Shown: positions 54,291-63,789 of the stretch, piece by piece
Layout of the letters: each line of letters begins with the position of its first letter
How positions within the stretch are numbered: position 1 is the first letter of the stretch
Source of the DNA: Oleiphilaceae bacterium
GTDB taxonomy: Bacteria > Pseudomonadota > Gammaproteobacteria > Pseudomonadales > Oleiphilaceae
Length of the DNA stretch: 64,000 nucleotides
NCBI GenBank assembly: GCA_022447365.1
Contig: JAKVBL010000008.1
Coordinates: 186,001-250,000 of the forward strand
Reading direction: 5' to 3'
Notes under the pieces: generated by a model
Database searches by the model: none
What the model saw: only the letters and a program-made list of their open reading frames with translations
Told to the model about the DNA's origin: nothing
Position numbers and translations under genes: made by a program

Positions 54291-56429
54291 ATGAACGCTA
54301 AGGTCGAACCGCTCATTTCTCCACTCCCGATGCAAGATGCATCGGTAGACATTTGGCACACTAAATACCAGCTGAAAACAAAGTCTGGCGAAGCTGTTGA
54401 TAAAACAATCGCTGAAACTTATGAACGTGTGGCCCGTGCTCTATCTTCTGTAGAATCAGAGGAAAAGCGCGAGCAGGTATATGCAGATTTTAAATGGGCA
54501 TTAGAGACTGGCGTCATTCCCGCAGGCCGCATTATGTCGAATGCAGGCGCTGGCGAACATAAGCCTGCAACTTCCACCATTAACTGTACCGTTTCAGGCA
54601 CAGTCTATGACTCAATGGACGATATCCTACTTAAAAACCACGAGGCAGGCTTAACACTAAAAGCCGGCTGTGGCATCGGATATGAGTTTTCTACTTTACG
54701 CCCTAAAGGTGCGTATGTTGCTGGTGCAGGTGCGACCACCTCTGGCCCATTGTCGTTCATGGATATCTTCGACAAGATGTGTTTTACAGTATCATCAGCA
54801 GGTGGTCGACGTGGCGCACAAATGGCGACTTTCGATGTACACCATCCTGATGTTTTGGACTTCATTAAAGCTAAACGTGAAGACGGTCGTCTTCGTCAAT
54901 TCAACTTGTCACTATTAATCACTGAAGACTTCATTAAAGCAGTAAAAGACGATGCTGACTGGAGACTTTCTTTCCCAGTTACAGCAGAAGAAGTTGCTGA
55001 AGAGAATCTAGACCTTACTGACACTGAGCAGTTTGTATTCCGTTCATTCCCTGTTAAATCTGGGTACGTCGCAAACCAAGAAGGTTTAATCGGTTGTCGT
55101 GTTTATAACACTGTTAAAGCGCGTACAATTTGGGATTCCATTATGAATTCTACTTACGATTTTGCTGAGCCAGGCTTCATCCTGATCGACAAAGTTAATG
55201 AGATGAACAACAACTGGTTCTGTGAAAACATTCGTGCAACTAACCCTTGTGGCGAACAACCATTGCCACCTTATGGCAGCTGCTTGCTTGGTTCTGTCAA
55301 TCTAACGTCTTTCGTTGAAAAGCCATTCACTGACAAGGCTTCATTTAACTTCAAGAAGTACCGTAAGGCAGTTGCTATCTTCACGCGTATGCTCGACAAC
55401 GTTGTTGAGATAAATGGCCTGCCTTTAATGGGGCAACGCAACGAGATTAACTTTAAGCGTCGCCATGGCATGGGCATTTTGGGTCTTGGCTCTGCATTAA
55501 CCATGATGAAAATGCCATACGGTTCGCCAGAGTCTGTTGAGTTTACTGAGAAAGTGAATCGCGAAATGGCTCTTGAAGGCTGGAGACAAGGTCTTGAACT
55601 AAGTAAAGAGAAAGGTCCAGCTCCAATCATGGAAGAAGAGTTCGCAGTGACTGCCGAAATGCTACGCGAACGCCCAGAGCTAAGCGCGGACGGTTACTCC
55701 TTAGGCGATACCGTGAAAGGTAAAGTTCTTCACGCAAAATATAGCCGTTACATGCAACGTATTGCTGATTACGAGCCAGAATTAGTCGATCAGCTTGCGG
55801 AGCAAGGTGCACGTTTTACACACCATACTTCGATTGCACCGACGGGAACTATTTCTTTGTCTCTTGCTAACAACGCAAGTAACGGTATCGAGCCAAGCTT
55901 TGCTCACCACTACTCTCGCAACATTATTCGCGAAGGTAAGAAGACCAAAGAAAAAGTAGATGTTTATTCATTCGAATTGCTTGCTTACAGAAATCAGGTC
56001 AATCCAGATGCAATGCCATTTAGTGATAACCCCGACAACGCATTGCCTGATTATTTCATCGCGGCAGATGAAGTAACGCCAAAGCAGCATGTCGATATTC
56101 AAGCGGCAGCACAGAAGTGGGTAGATTCTTCGATCTCTAAAACGGCGAACGTTCCTACAGAGTTCCCATATGAAGAATTTAAAGATATTTACATGTACGC
56201 CTATGAGCAGGGCTTAAAAGGCTGTACAACATTCCGTTTCAATCCTGAAGCATTCCAGGGCGTTTTGGTGAAAGAGCAAGATCTTGAGAACACCTTATAC
56301 GAATTTACATTGGATGACGGAACAACCGTAAAAGTGAAAGGCAACGAAGAGATTGAATACGACGGTGAAATCCACACCGCTGCGAATCTATTCGACGCAC
56401 TAAAAGAAGGCACCTACGGTAAATACTGA
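54291..56429 (+). CDS. nrdJa: Class II (adenosylcobalamin) ribonucleotide reductase, large chain NrdJa
   Basis: A 712-residue cobalamin-dependent enzyme that reduces ribonucleotides to deoxyribonucleotides, with or without oxygen. Active-site parts are STINCTVSGT (first Cys), NPCGEQPLPPYGSCLLGSVNL (radical Cys and Glu), LGLGSALTMMKMPYGS, and HHTSIAPTGTISLSLANN, followed by GCTTFRFNPE. The redox-active C-terminal cysteines are not here but on the next gene, as in the split enzyme of Pseudomonas. The start has GAGG upstream at 10 bases. NrdR boxes lie upstream. No cobalamin riboswitch was seen. Confidence 0.93.
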   Translation: MNAKVEPLISPLPMQDASVDIWHTKYQLKTKSGEAVDKTIAETYERVARALSSVESEEKREQVYADFKWALETGVIPAGRIMSNAGAGEHKPATSTINCTVSGTVYDSMDDILLKNHEAGLTLKAGCGIGYEFSTLRPKGAYVAGAGATTSGPLSFMDIFDKMCFTVSSAGGRRGAQMATFDVHHPDVLDFIKAKREDGRLRQFNLSLLITEDFIKAVKDDADWRLSFPVTAEEVAEENLDLTDTEQFVFRSFPVKSGYVANQEGLIGCRVYNTVKARTIWDSIMNSTYDFAEPGFILIDKVNEMNNNWFCENIRATNPCGEQPLPPYGSCLLGSVNLTSFVEKPFTDKASFNFKKYRKAVAIFTRMLDNVVEINGLPLMGQRNEINFKRRHGMGILGLGSALTMMKMPYGSPESVEFTEKVNREMALEGWRQGLELSKEKGPAPIMEEEFAVTAEMLRERPELSADGYSLGDTVKGKVLHAKYSRYMQRIADYEPELVDQLAEQGARFTHHTSIAPTGTISLSLANNASNGIEPSFAHHYSRNIIREGKKTKEKVDVYSFELLAYRNQVNPDAMPFSDNPDNALPDYFIAADEVTPKQHVDIQAAAQKWVDSSISKTANVPTEFPYEEFKDIYMYAYEQGLKGCTTFRFNPEAFQGVLVKEQDLENTLYEFTLDDGTTVKVKGNEEIEYDGEIHTAANLFDALKEGTYGKY

Positions 56430-56478
56430 TCAAGATTCGCCCGCTTATAGCGAGTGAATAAGAAAAAGGAATATGATA

Positions 56479-57183
56479 ATGGCAATTAAAATCGAGAAAA
56501 AAATCGTAGGCTATCAAGTTCATACCGACGCATCGGCAGCCATTAAAGAGGCCGAAGTCGAGCAACAGCCTAAGCCGATTGAGATGAATGAGAAAATCGA
56601 ACGTCCTGATTTTCTTTTAGGCTCTACGTATAAGGTAAAAACACCTGTAGATGAGCACGCGCTTTACATCACGATCAACGACATCATTTTGAATGAAGAT
56701 ACGGATCATGAAGTGCGCCGCCCATATGAAGTGTTCATCAACTCTAAGTCGATGGAACACTTCCAATGGGTTATCGCCTTAACGCGCGTTATTTCAGCCG
56801 TTTTCCGTAAAGGTGGTGACATTACATTCTTGGTGGAAGAGTTATCTTCTGTGTACGACCCGAATGGTGGTTACTACAAGAAAGGCGGCGTGTTCATGCC
56901 ATCGCTTGTTGCTGAGATTGGCGCTGTGATTGAAAAGCACATGAAGTGCATCGGTCTTATCGAATCGGAAGAACTGAGTGATACGACGAAGCAAATTCTA
57001 GCTGAAAAACGTGCTGAGTTTGAGCAAGCAGCTAAAGCTAATACCGCAGAAAGCTCTGCTAAAGAAGAGCCAAGCCCATTCCCAGATACAGCACAGCTAT
57101 GTAAGAAGTGCAATACAAAGGCTGTGATTATCATGGACGGTTGTGCAACCTGCCTAAACTGCGGCGACAGTAAGTGCGGCTAA
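56479..57183 (+). CDS. nrdJb: Class II ribonucleotide reductase, C-terminal chain NrdJb
   Basis: A 234-residue partner of NrdJa, 49 bp downstream. It has the TSCPD-type fold (SMEHFQWVIALTRVISAVFR, then SLVAEIGAVIEKH), then a polar linker (about 170-205), then a cysteine-rich tail LCKKCNTKAVIIMDGCATCLNCGDSKCG (partial) that carries a zinc finger and the Cys pair that passes electrons to the active site. The ATG at 56479 has AAGGA eight bases upstream; the ATG at 56473 is too close. A terminator follows. Confidence 0.92.
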   Translation: MAIKIEKKIVGYQVHTDASAAIKEAEVEQQPKPIEMNEKIERPDFLLGSTYKVKTPVDEHALYITINDIILNEDTDHEVRRPYEVFINSKSMEHFQWVIALTRVISAVFRKGGDITFLVEELSSVYDPNGGYYKKGGVFMPSLVAEIGAVIEKHMKCIGLIESEELSDTTKQILAEKRAEFEQAAKANTAESSAKEEPSPFPDTAQLCKKCNTKAVIIMDGCATCLNCGDSKCG

Positions 57184-57206
57184 TCACCAACTAGCGGTCA
57201 TTACAA

Positions 57207-57233
57207 AAGGCTTACTTTAGGTAAGCCTTTTTT
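57207..57233 (+). terminator. Terminator of nrdJab
   Basis: AAGGCTTAC / GTAAGCCTT arms around TTTAG, followed by a T-run; 24 bp past the nrdJb stop. Confidence 0.9.
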
Positions 57234-57384
57234 CTTTCTAAATTTCGACAACAATACTCAAATTGTAAAAATCAACGCTTATATAAAAGCATGGGTTGTG
57301 GCATATTTGTGGCCGAACTTTTGCTTCAAATAAGGTCATTCAATATCTATAACTAGACCTTGTATATTTAGGACAACAACGACA

Positions 57385-58218
57385 ATGATCAAAAACTGCT
57401 TATTCCCTGTTGCGGGTTATGGCACACGCTTTCTACCAGCGACAAAAGCAATGCCAAAAGAAATGCTTCCTCTTGTTAACAAACCACTCGTGCAATACGG
57501 TGTTGAGGAAGCGCAGGAAGCCGGTATGGATAACTTTGGTTTCGTAACAGGTCGCGGCAAACGCGCAATTGCAGACCATTTCGACATTAGCTATGAGCTA
57601 GAGCATCAAATTCAGGGCTCAGGAAAGGAAGCAATGCTTTCTGATATTCGAGGGCTTATCGAGAACAATACTTTCTCGTTTACACGTCAGCACCATATGA
57701 AAGGCCTTGGCCATGCGATTTTGTCAGGTAAGCCATTGGTTGGCGATAATCCTTTCGCAGTGTTGCTTGCAGATGACCTTTGTGTCGGCGATGCACCAGG
57801 AAACGGTGTACTAAAACAGATGTCTGAGCTGTATAACCAGTTCCGTTGTAGCATCGTTGCAATTCAAGAAGTGCCAGCAGATCAAACTCACAAATACGGC
57901 GTCATCGCAGGCGAATCAATGAAAGATGGCTTGTATCGCATTACTGACATGGTTGAGAAACCAGCACCAGAAGATGCACCAAGCAACCTCGCTATTATTG
58001 GCCGCTACATTCTTACGCCGGACATTTTCGACATTATCGAACAAACACCTCCAGGTAAAAACGGAGAGGTTCAGATTACCGATGCTCTGATGACACAAGC
58101 TAAGAAAGGCTGTGTACTCGCTTATAAATTCAAAGGTCAGCGCTTCGATTGCGGCAGCGTAGATGGATTTGTAAAGGCTACGAACTACGTGTACGAAAAC
58201 GTATATACGCCGGACTAA
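57385..58218 (+). CDS. galU: UTP-glucose-1-phosphate uridylyltransferase GalU
   Basis: A 277-residue enzyme that makes UDP-glucose from glucose-1-phosphate and UTP. Marks are LFPVAGYGTRFLPATKAMPKE (partial, nucleotide-binding), PLVQYGVEEA, KGLGHAIL, VLLADDL and QRFDCGSVDGFV. A strong ribosome site is not apparent before the ATG. Its product UDP-glucose is a donor for the nearby glucosyltransferase, and glucose-1-phosphate, the substrate, is the product of the nearby phosphorylase. Confidence 0.96.
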   Translation: MIKNCLFPVAGYGTRFLPATKAMPKEMLPLVNKPLVQYGVEEAQEAGMDNFGFVTGRGKRAIADHFDISYELEHQIQGSGKEAMLSDIRGLIENNTFSFTRQHHMKGLGHAILSGKPLVGDNPFAVLLADDLCVGDAPGNGVLKQMSELYNQFRCSIVAIQEVPADQTHKYGVIAGESMKDGLYRITDMVEKPAPEDAPSNLAIIGRYILTPDIFDIIEQTPPGKNGEVQITDALMTQAKKGCVLAYKFKGQRFDCGSVDGFVKATNYVYENVYTPD

Positions 58219-58240
58219 GGTAAGTTATCGCTATAAACAA

Positions 58241-58266
58241 AAGGCAGCCAATTGGCTGCCTTTTTT
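58241..58266. terminator. Bidirectional terminator, galU / XRE gene
   Basis: AAGGCAGCC-AATT-GGCTGCCTT with T-runs on both strands, in the gap between the two convergent genes. Confidence 0.9.
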
Positions 58267-58267
58267 A

Positions 58268-58678
58268 TTAGAAGCCCATGAGTTGAAGTATTAACTCTTG
58301 GTTTTGAGGGTCGCTTTTTCGAAAGCGTTTTATCAACGCCAACTCTTGCTGTTTGGGAAGAGCGTCATCCAAGTGTTTATCTAACTCATTCAATGAATCA
58401 CTTAGGTCTGAAAATTCAGATTCATCAATGCCGGGCAAATCGAGTTGTGGAAATTGGTGCGCGCTTGGAACATCTAAAAAGTACTCTAAGGATGCGCTTG
58501 TTTTAAAACAAATATCGAGTAGGTTCTCTAAACTCGGGAACACCTGAGCATTTGAATCTTCCCATGCCTTTACGACTGACTCATCAACCGAGCATAGATT
58601 CGCAATATCAGCCAAGCTCAGCTTATGTGTTTCACGGAAGAACCGTAGCTGCTTACTAAAACTCTGTAGATACTTCAT
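58268..58678 (-). CDS. XRE-family helix-turn-helix protein
   Basis: A 136-residue probable DNA-binding regulator. Residues 1-65 are an HTH_3/XRE domain (FFRETHKLSLADIANLCSVDESVVKAWE, partial). The rest is acidic and helical (SDLSDSLNELDKHLDDALPKQQ) with the end DPQNQELILQLMGF, which resembles small XRE proteins of Pseudomonas near galU. No effector domain is seen. It sits after the glucosylglycerate operon on the same strand but 90 bp away with its own start, so it could be its regulator or unrelated. Confidence 0.8.
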   Translation of the reverse strand: MKYLQSFSKQLRFFRETHKLSLADIANLCSVDESVVKAWEDSNAQVFPSLENLLDICFKTSASLEYFLDVPSAHQFPQLDLPGIDESEFSDLSDSLNELDKHLDDALPKQQELALIKRFRKSDPQNQELILQLMGF

Positions 58679-58768
58679 GGATTCGCACTTTAAAATAACT
58701 ATTCTTATAACTATAGCAGTGTCATCAAATCTTGCACTAAGCAGCTAATTTATATAGAAAAATAAGCC

Positions 58769-60562
58769 TTAACTATTTTGGTTGCTAATCCATAAGGCAT
58801 CGTAGGGACGCATATTTACAACACCGTCTATATCAGTAATCACAGTACCTGAGAGCAAATCGACCCAACTATCAAACTCCGTGATATTCAATTCGCTTAA
58901 ATGAATGTCTTGCTCTGTATCTGAGATGTTATAGATACAGAATATATTTTGGCGTCGATCCGTACTTTGCCTCCAGTAACCGAAAATTGACTCCCCTAAA
59001 TGCAAGGTAAACTGCGTTGCGTTCGGATGGAAAGCCGCTTGTCTGGTTCTAATCTCAAGCATCGTTGAAATTTGATGATATATCTTCGAATGTGTGCTCG
59101 ATTCATTGGCCAATTCTGACTCAAGCTCACTCAATTCCCATCGATGACGATTAATCGAACGATTGTGCTTGGTGTGTTCTAGTTTCTGATAATCGTTTCG
59201 AGTACCTACCAGACTATGGATATAAATCCCCGGAATCCCTTCTAAGCCCAACATTAATGCATGCGCACAAACAAAACGTTTCACACCCCACTTGTCAGGC
59301 CCTTTCGTTGTACCTTGCAATGCATCAAACAAAGAGATGTTCACTTCATAGGGCTTATTCTGATTATTCTCCAACGCCCGCATAGAGACCCTACCACCAA
59401 AGCCTAACATGGTGCTTACAAAAGTATTGATCTCAGTATCGGATAACAAACCCTCAGCAGGACGAAGTCCAATACCATCGTGCGAGGCAATAAAGTTAAA
59501 GTATGCGGTACCGTTCTGGGCAGGCGGCATGCTCATCATCCATTGCTTAAGATAATGACTAGACCCAGTAATTAAGGTGTTCACGAGCAAAGGTGGCAAT
59601 GAGAAGTTGTAGACACAATGCGCTTCGTTCGCGTTTCCGAAATACGAAAGGTTTTCTCTATTAGGAATATTCGTTTCCGTGATAATGACTGCGTCATGGC
59701 ACTTATGCTCGATCAAAGTCCTGAGCAAACGAACGATTTCGTGGGTTTCAGGCAAATTAAGCGAAGATGTTGCCGCCTTCTTCCAAAGAAAAGCGATCGC
59801 ATCGAAACGGAATATGCGAATCCCTTGATCTAAATAGAAGTTAAGTATTTTCGCAAACTCGATTAAAACCTTAGGGTTTCGAAAATCAAAATCGATTTGA
59901 TCATGACTAAACGTACACCAGATATATTTTGTTCCGTCTGCCGTTTCTTGTTCTTTAAGCAACGACGATGTTCTAGGTCGAACAACTTGAGAATGGTCCA
60001 GCGCAGGATCGCTCGTAAAGAAGTAGTCATTCCCTTCGCCCTGTCCCTTTATGAAATTACCATACCATTGGCTTCGAGCCGAACAGTGATTGATGACCAC
60101 ATCGGCCATAAGGCGATAACGTTGAGATAACGACTGCACATGCCCCCAATCCCCAAGCGAATCATTCACTTCGACATAGTTAATAACCGAGAAACCGTCA
60201 TCAGAACTGTAAGGATAAAATGGAAGTATATGTACGGAATTGAATGTATCTTTGCAGTACTTATCTAAAAAATAGCCCAAACTCTCGAGCGGCTTCTGCT
60301 TATGTGAAGCAAGCACCGAAGCTCCTTCTGACACGCTATCCCCATAGGTTATGAGGATGGCATCTTTTTCGCTCCAATGATTGGTGTATGGTTTTGGTGA
60401 TGTTACCGCTCCCAAAAACGCACCCTGCTCATCAACCAGATTCATTGTTTGCAAAAGAGATCGCTTTAACGCGTCAATATCAGTGCCCGACAACAAGGGA
60501 CCATAAATGAACTCGAGCTGATCACTGAGTTTTGCATCAAGTTTCTGCAAGACATCATTCAT
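58769..60562 (-). CDS. GH13_18 phosphorylase, probable glucosylglycerate phosphorylase
   Basis: A 597-residue enzyme of the sucrose-phosphorylase subfamily of glycoside hydrolases. The nucleophile is Asp254 ([13 protein letters not shown]), the acid/base Glu296 (ITETNIPN), and the transition-state Asp362 lies in [12 protein letters not shown]. It is about 100 residues longer than sucrose phosphorylases and near the length of known glucosylglycerate phosphorylases. The next three genes make and handle glucosylglycerate, so the substrate is probably 2-O-alpha-glucosyl-D-glycerate, split by phosphate to glucose-1-phosphate and glycerate. A sucrose specificity is not excluded. It is 15 bp after the synthase gene, last in the operon. 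Confidence 0.82.
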   Translation of the reverse strand: MNDVLQKLDAKLSDQLEFIYGPLLSGTDIDALKRSLLQTMNLVDEQGAFLGAVTSPKPYTNHWSEKDAILITYGDSVSEGASVLASHKQKPLESLGYFLDKYCKDTFNSVHILPFYPYSSDDGFSVINYVEVNDSLGDWGHVQSLSQRYRLMADVVINHCSARSQWYGNFIKGQGEGNDYFFTSDPALDHSQVVRPRTSSLLKEQETADGTKYIWCTFSHDQIDFDFRNPKVLIEFAKILNFYLDQGIRIFRFDAIAFLWKKAATSSLNLPETHEIVRLLRTLIEHKCHDAVIITETNIPNRENLSYFGNANEAHCVYNFSLPPLLVNTLITGSSHYLKQWMMSMPPAQNGTAYFNFIASHDGIGLRPAEGLLSDTEINTFVSTMLGFGGRVSMRALENNQNKPYEVNISLFDALQGTTKGPDKWGVKRFVCAHALMLGLEGIPGIYIHSLVGTRNDYQKLEHTKHNRSINRHRWELSELESELANESSTHSKIYHQISTMLEIRTRQAAFHPNATQFTLHLGESIFGYWRQSTDRRQNIFCIYNISDTEQDIHLSELNITEFDSWVDLLSGTVITDIDGVVNMRPYDALWISNQNS

Positions 60563-60577
60563 ATTCGAACCTTACTT

Positions 60578-61801
60578 CTATAAACCAAATTCTTCGTTGT
60601 CCTTCTCAACCGCATCCTTGAGTCGTTCAAGCACATCCGGCATCGCACTAATCACGCGGTTCCAACTCGCAATAAAGGGGCGCTCCATCGGGTTATCTAA
60701 AAAGTGCTGTCCTGCCTTCATGATATTTGAGGCAAACATCTCGACTGCTTTTTCCTCTTGGTGAACGTCTAACTTAAGACCATTCATCATCGCGTCATTG
60801 TAGTAGGTTTCAATAAAATCAAGCGCAATCCGGTAATACGTCGCTTTCAAGGAACGTATCGTCTCTGTTGTAAATGTTTCGCCTTGCGTCGCGAGTTTTC
60901 TGAAGAGTGCCTTGGTAATGTCGATAGACATTTTTGACAAGCCGCCTGTTTCATCGTGTAAAGACAGATCCTGATGTTTATGGTCGTATATGTGTGCGAT
61001 ATCAACTTGGCAAAGACGGTTGTGCGCATAGTTGCGGTACATCTCTGAAAGCACCCCAATCTCTAAGCCCCAATCACTTGGAATTCGAATATCTTTTAAG
61101 ACATCGATACGGAACGAAAACTCGCCAGCTAATGGATAACGAAAGCTATCCATGTACTCTAAGTAATCACGATATCCAATAACGCTTTTGAAAGATCGTA
61201 ATAATGGTGTCACTAACAAACGACTGACACGTCCGTTCATTTTTCCGTTAGCGACTCGAGAGTAGTATCCCTTACAGAACTCGTAATTGTAATGCGGATT
61301 GGCAACTGGGTAGATTAAGCGCGCTAAGAGCTCTTTATCATAGGTGACGATATCACAGTCATGTAAAGCGACTGACTCTGACCGATTCGACGCTAAGGTA
61401 TAGCCCATGCAATACCATACGTTTCTGCCCTTACCTGCTTCTTTAGGCGCAACGCCTAGAGCCTGAAGTTCATCGTCGAGTTGACGTAACCGCGGCCCAT
61501 CGTTCCAAAGTACGCGATGGCGTTGTGGCAATTTTGCGAAAAAACCTAAAGCGTATTTATACTGATCAAGGCTAGCGCGATCCAGACCAATCACAATTTC
61601 ACCGATGTACTTCACCTCGCTAAGTAAATCGATAATTTTGGGTAGCGCATCCCCTTCTAACTCAGAAAATAGAGACGGCAAGATCAGTCCCATCGGACGT
61701 TTTGTTGCAAAATCTTCCAGCTCTCTCTCGAGGTCTTCATACGATCGACAGCTTAGATTATGTAACGTTGTTATGATGCCATTTTGATAAAAGTCAGCCA
61801 T
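60578..61801 (-). CDS. gpgS: Glucosyl-3-phosphoglycerate synthase (GT81, GpgS-like)
   Basis: A 407-residue glycosyltransferase that moves glucose from NDP-glucose to 3-phosphoglycerate. The donor-site pattern is KGRNVWYCMGYTLASNRSESVALHDCDIVTYDKE (partial), with the metal-binding DCD. YPLAGEFSFRIDVLKDIRIPSDWGLEIGVLSE carries the GT81 acceptor region, and DHKHQDLS the following His. It has no membrane segment. Product: glucosyl-3-phosphoglycerate, substrate of the phosphatase upstream. It is 38 bp after the phosphatase gene. Specificity for glucose (not mannose) is inferred from the GT81 family. Confidence 0.85.
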   Translation of the reverse strand: MADFYQNGIITTLHNLSCRSYEDLERELEDFATKRPMGLILPSLFSELEGDALPKIIDLLSEVKYIGEIVIGLDRASLDQYKYALGFFAKLPQRHRVLWNDGPRLRQLDDELQALGVAPKEAGKGRNVWYCMGYTLASNRSESVALHDCDIVTYDKELLARLIYPVANPHYNYEFCKGYYSRVANGKMNGRVSRLLVTPLLRSFKSVIGYRDYLEYMDSFRYPLAGEFSFRIDVLKDIRIPSDWGLEIGVLSEMYRNYAHNRLCQVDIAHIYDHKHQDLSLHDETGGLSKMSIDITKALFRKLATQGETFTTETIRSLKATYYRIALDFIETYYNDAMMNGLKLDVHQEEKAVEMFASNIMKAGQHFLDNPMERPFIASWNRVISAMPDVLERLKDAVEKDNEEFGL

Positions 61802-61839
61802 TTTTTACTCGCTTAAACTCTGTGTCCGCTGGTTATTAT

Positions 61840-62685
61840 TTACAATGAGGGCTCACCTAGATCTAAGTCTAAAAAGCTACTCAAACTTTCAGCCCAACCT
61901 TTAGGCCCTGCACTTGCACTTCTGATTTCATTAATGTCTGACGAAAGCATCAGCGTCGGTTTATTAGGATTCTTGATTACGATTGCCTGATCAGCGGCTT
62001 CTAACATGTCTATGTCGTTGTCACTGTCACCGAGCGCAATGACTCTGAAAGGTGTGTTTTCGTTGTTGCAAATATATTGCTGTTTTAGCCAAACTAAAGC
62101 CTTTCCTTTGTCATATCCGTTTGTGATATGTAGAAACCGCCCACCCTCTAGAATTCTATAGCCAAGCCCTTCTACTTCTTTGCGAAGTTGACTCTTTTGG
62201 GCATCTGACCCCTGCCATAAAATAGGATCAGAATATTCTCTTTGATTCGCTAACGCAGCCTGATCTAGACTCAGCCCGGTTACTTCCGCAATTCGCTTGT
62301 CTCCGAGCATCCCAAACGTCATACAGCAATCTTGAAGCTCACGTGAAAGCTTGCTCATCAGCTCTTGATGCTGCTTTCTTCGGAGGCCAAAAGCCTTGCA
62401 CCAAAATTCATCGCAATCTAGGAGGGAGTCGTGATTAAACTCAAATTGAGATTTAGGAATGAAAACGGCCGCGCCGTTCTCTACAACAAACGGAGTGTTT
62501 AATTCCAGCGAAGCTCTCAAGCTCATCACTTCAGCACGCGTCTTACTTGTAACAGGGATAATATTAGCGTTGCGCTCGCGAAGCACCGTGATTGCGCCTT
62601 GCGCAGCTTTGTAACTATACGTTTCGTGGTCTAGTAAGGTGCCATCTAAATCCGTAAAGATTAAGATGTCGTTTAATGGCCGCAT
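61840..62685 (-). CDS. HAD-family phosphatase, probable glucosyl-3-phosphoglycerate phosphatase
   Basis: A 281-residue HAD hydrolase of the mannosyl-3-phosphoglycerate phosphatase (MpgP/YedP) type. Motif 1 is LIFTDLDGTLLDHETYSY (partial), motif 2 VTSKTRAEV, motif 3 Lys in GYDKGKALVWL and motif 4 ALGDSDNDIDML. It removes the phosphate to free glucosylglycerate (or the mannosyl analogue). It overlaps the kinase gene by 13 bp. The pairing with GpgS makes the glucosyl compound the likely substrate. Confidence 0.85.
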   Translation of the reverse strand: MRPLNDILIFTDLDGTLLDHETYSYKAAQGAITVLRERNANIIPVTSKTRAEVMSLRASLELNTPFVVENGAAVFIPKSQFEFNHDSLLDCDEFWCKAFGLRRKQHQELMSKLSRELQDCCMTFGMLGDKRIAEVTGLSLDQAALANQREYSDPILWQGSDAQKSQLRKEVEGLGYRILEGGRFLHITNGYDKGKALVWLKQQYICNNENTPFRVIALGDSDNDIDMLEAADQAIVIKNPNKPTLMLSSDINEIRSASAGPKGWAESLSSFLDLDLGEPSL

Positions 62686-63590
62686 AATTCAAATCCTTTT
62701 TTAGCGACTTCTCCCTGTACGCACATGTGTTGGACATGCCTGTCGCCCCCAAGCTCCCAAACGATGTCGGCTCGGGTAGAAAATGTATCTAACAAACGCT
62801 CAGTCAGACGTTCATAATGTGCAATGAAACGCTTCAAACTTTTCTCATCAAGAATTCCATCAGCAGCATCTTCTGGCTTGAGCGTGTCTATTAATTTCTT
62901 CTCTTGTTGTAGTCGCCATTCGTAAACAGAAGCAAAAGACGGCGCTTTTAAAAAACACCACAGATCAAAAAAGCGATACAGCGGCTCATAACTTTGACGC
63001 AATGCACGATTAACTTCTAAACGCCATATCCGTTCAGGATCTTCAATTTCCTCTAGCGCGTTACATGGTGCATCTAGTAAGGCTTCATCAACGGCTTCAA
63101 CGCCCCAACACCAGCCTTCAAAAATTACAAAATCTGGGTTAGTTGCAACGACGATTTCGTTTTCAGCAGGGACTACATCGTCGGTCGCCTTATTAAACGC
63201 TGGCAGTTTGATTTCCCCTGTATTTTCTCGAAGGGCTTCAAGAACTTCCCGAATCCTAGATACGTCGTGTGTACATGGTACACCGCGCGTTGCAAACAGA
63301 GGATGGACACTTAAAGCAAGATGCTTACGATCCAGTTTTCCAAGATAAAAATCGTCGAGTGACAAACTAACGACTTTCGCACCCTGCTCCTTTAATGAAT
63401 TGGCAAAATACTTACAAAGGGTTGATTTACCTGACCCTTGGCAACCAACTAGCCCAATAAACACAGGTTCTTTCATGGGCGCCCGATAGCGTAGCAAAGC
63501 ATCTACAACGGGATCGAAGTATCGCGAGGCTGTGTTTCTAAAACTGTTTGGCAGACGCTCTTCTTCTAAGAATTTATCTATCACTTGCAC
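62673..63590 (-). CDS. D-glycerate 3-kinase-like P-loop kinase
   Basis: A 305-residue kinase with an N-terminal P-loop GLVGCQGSGKSTLCKYF (about residue 47), LSLDDFYL, and the FEGWCWGVEAV segment typical of the plant-type glycerate kinase family. It would turn the glycerate released by the phosphorylase into 3-phosphoglycerate, closing the cycle. It is the first gene of the four-gene unit. Another P-loop kinase role cannot be excluded from sequence alone. No ribosome site is obvious; the start is at the first ATG. Confidence 0.8.
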   Translation of the reverse strand: MQVIDKFLEEERLPNSFRNTASRYFDPVVDALLRYRAPMKEPVFIGLVGCQGSGKSTLCKYFANSLKEQGAKVVSLSLDDFYLGKLDRKHLALSVHPLFATRGVPCTHDVSRIREVLEALRENTGEIKLPAFNKATDDVVPAENEIVVATNPDFVIFEGWCWGVEAVDEALLDAPCNALEEIEDPERIWRLEVNRALRQSYEPLYRFFDLWCFLKAPSFASVYEWRLQQEKKLIDTLKPEDAADGILDEKSLKRFIAHYERLTERLLDTFSTRADIVWELGGDRHVQHMCVQGEVAKKGFELCGH

Positions 63591-63789
63591 GATGATCTCG
63601 ATCCGTTCACTTGTTGCGTATCACGTATCGTAACTAGTGCATGATGCATACCAAATGGTCTTTGATGCGCCAAAGCGTTTAAGCGTAGGGTCTGATGGAA
63701 AGCGACCTGACAGTTAAGCGAACTAAAATTGCGCATCAGGTAGTAACGACATACCGCGCGCACCATTATGAGGCAAAATTAACGTTGAT

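Noticed and set aside
63581-63766. 61-codon minus-strand open frame upstream of the glycerate kinase
   Set aside because: It overlaps the kinase start, has no ribosome site and an ordinary composition; the stretch more likely holds the operon promoter.
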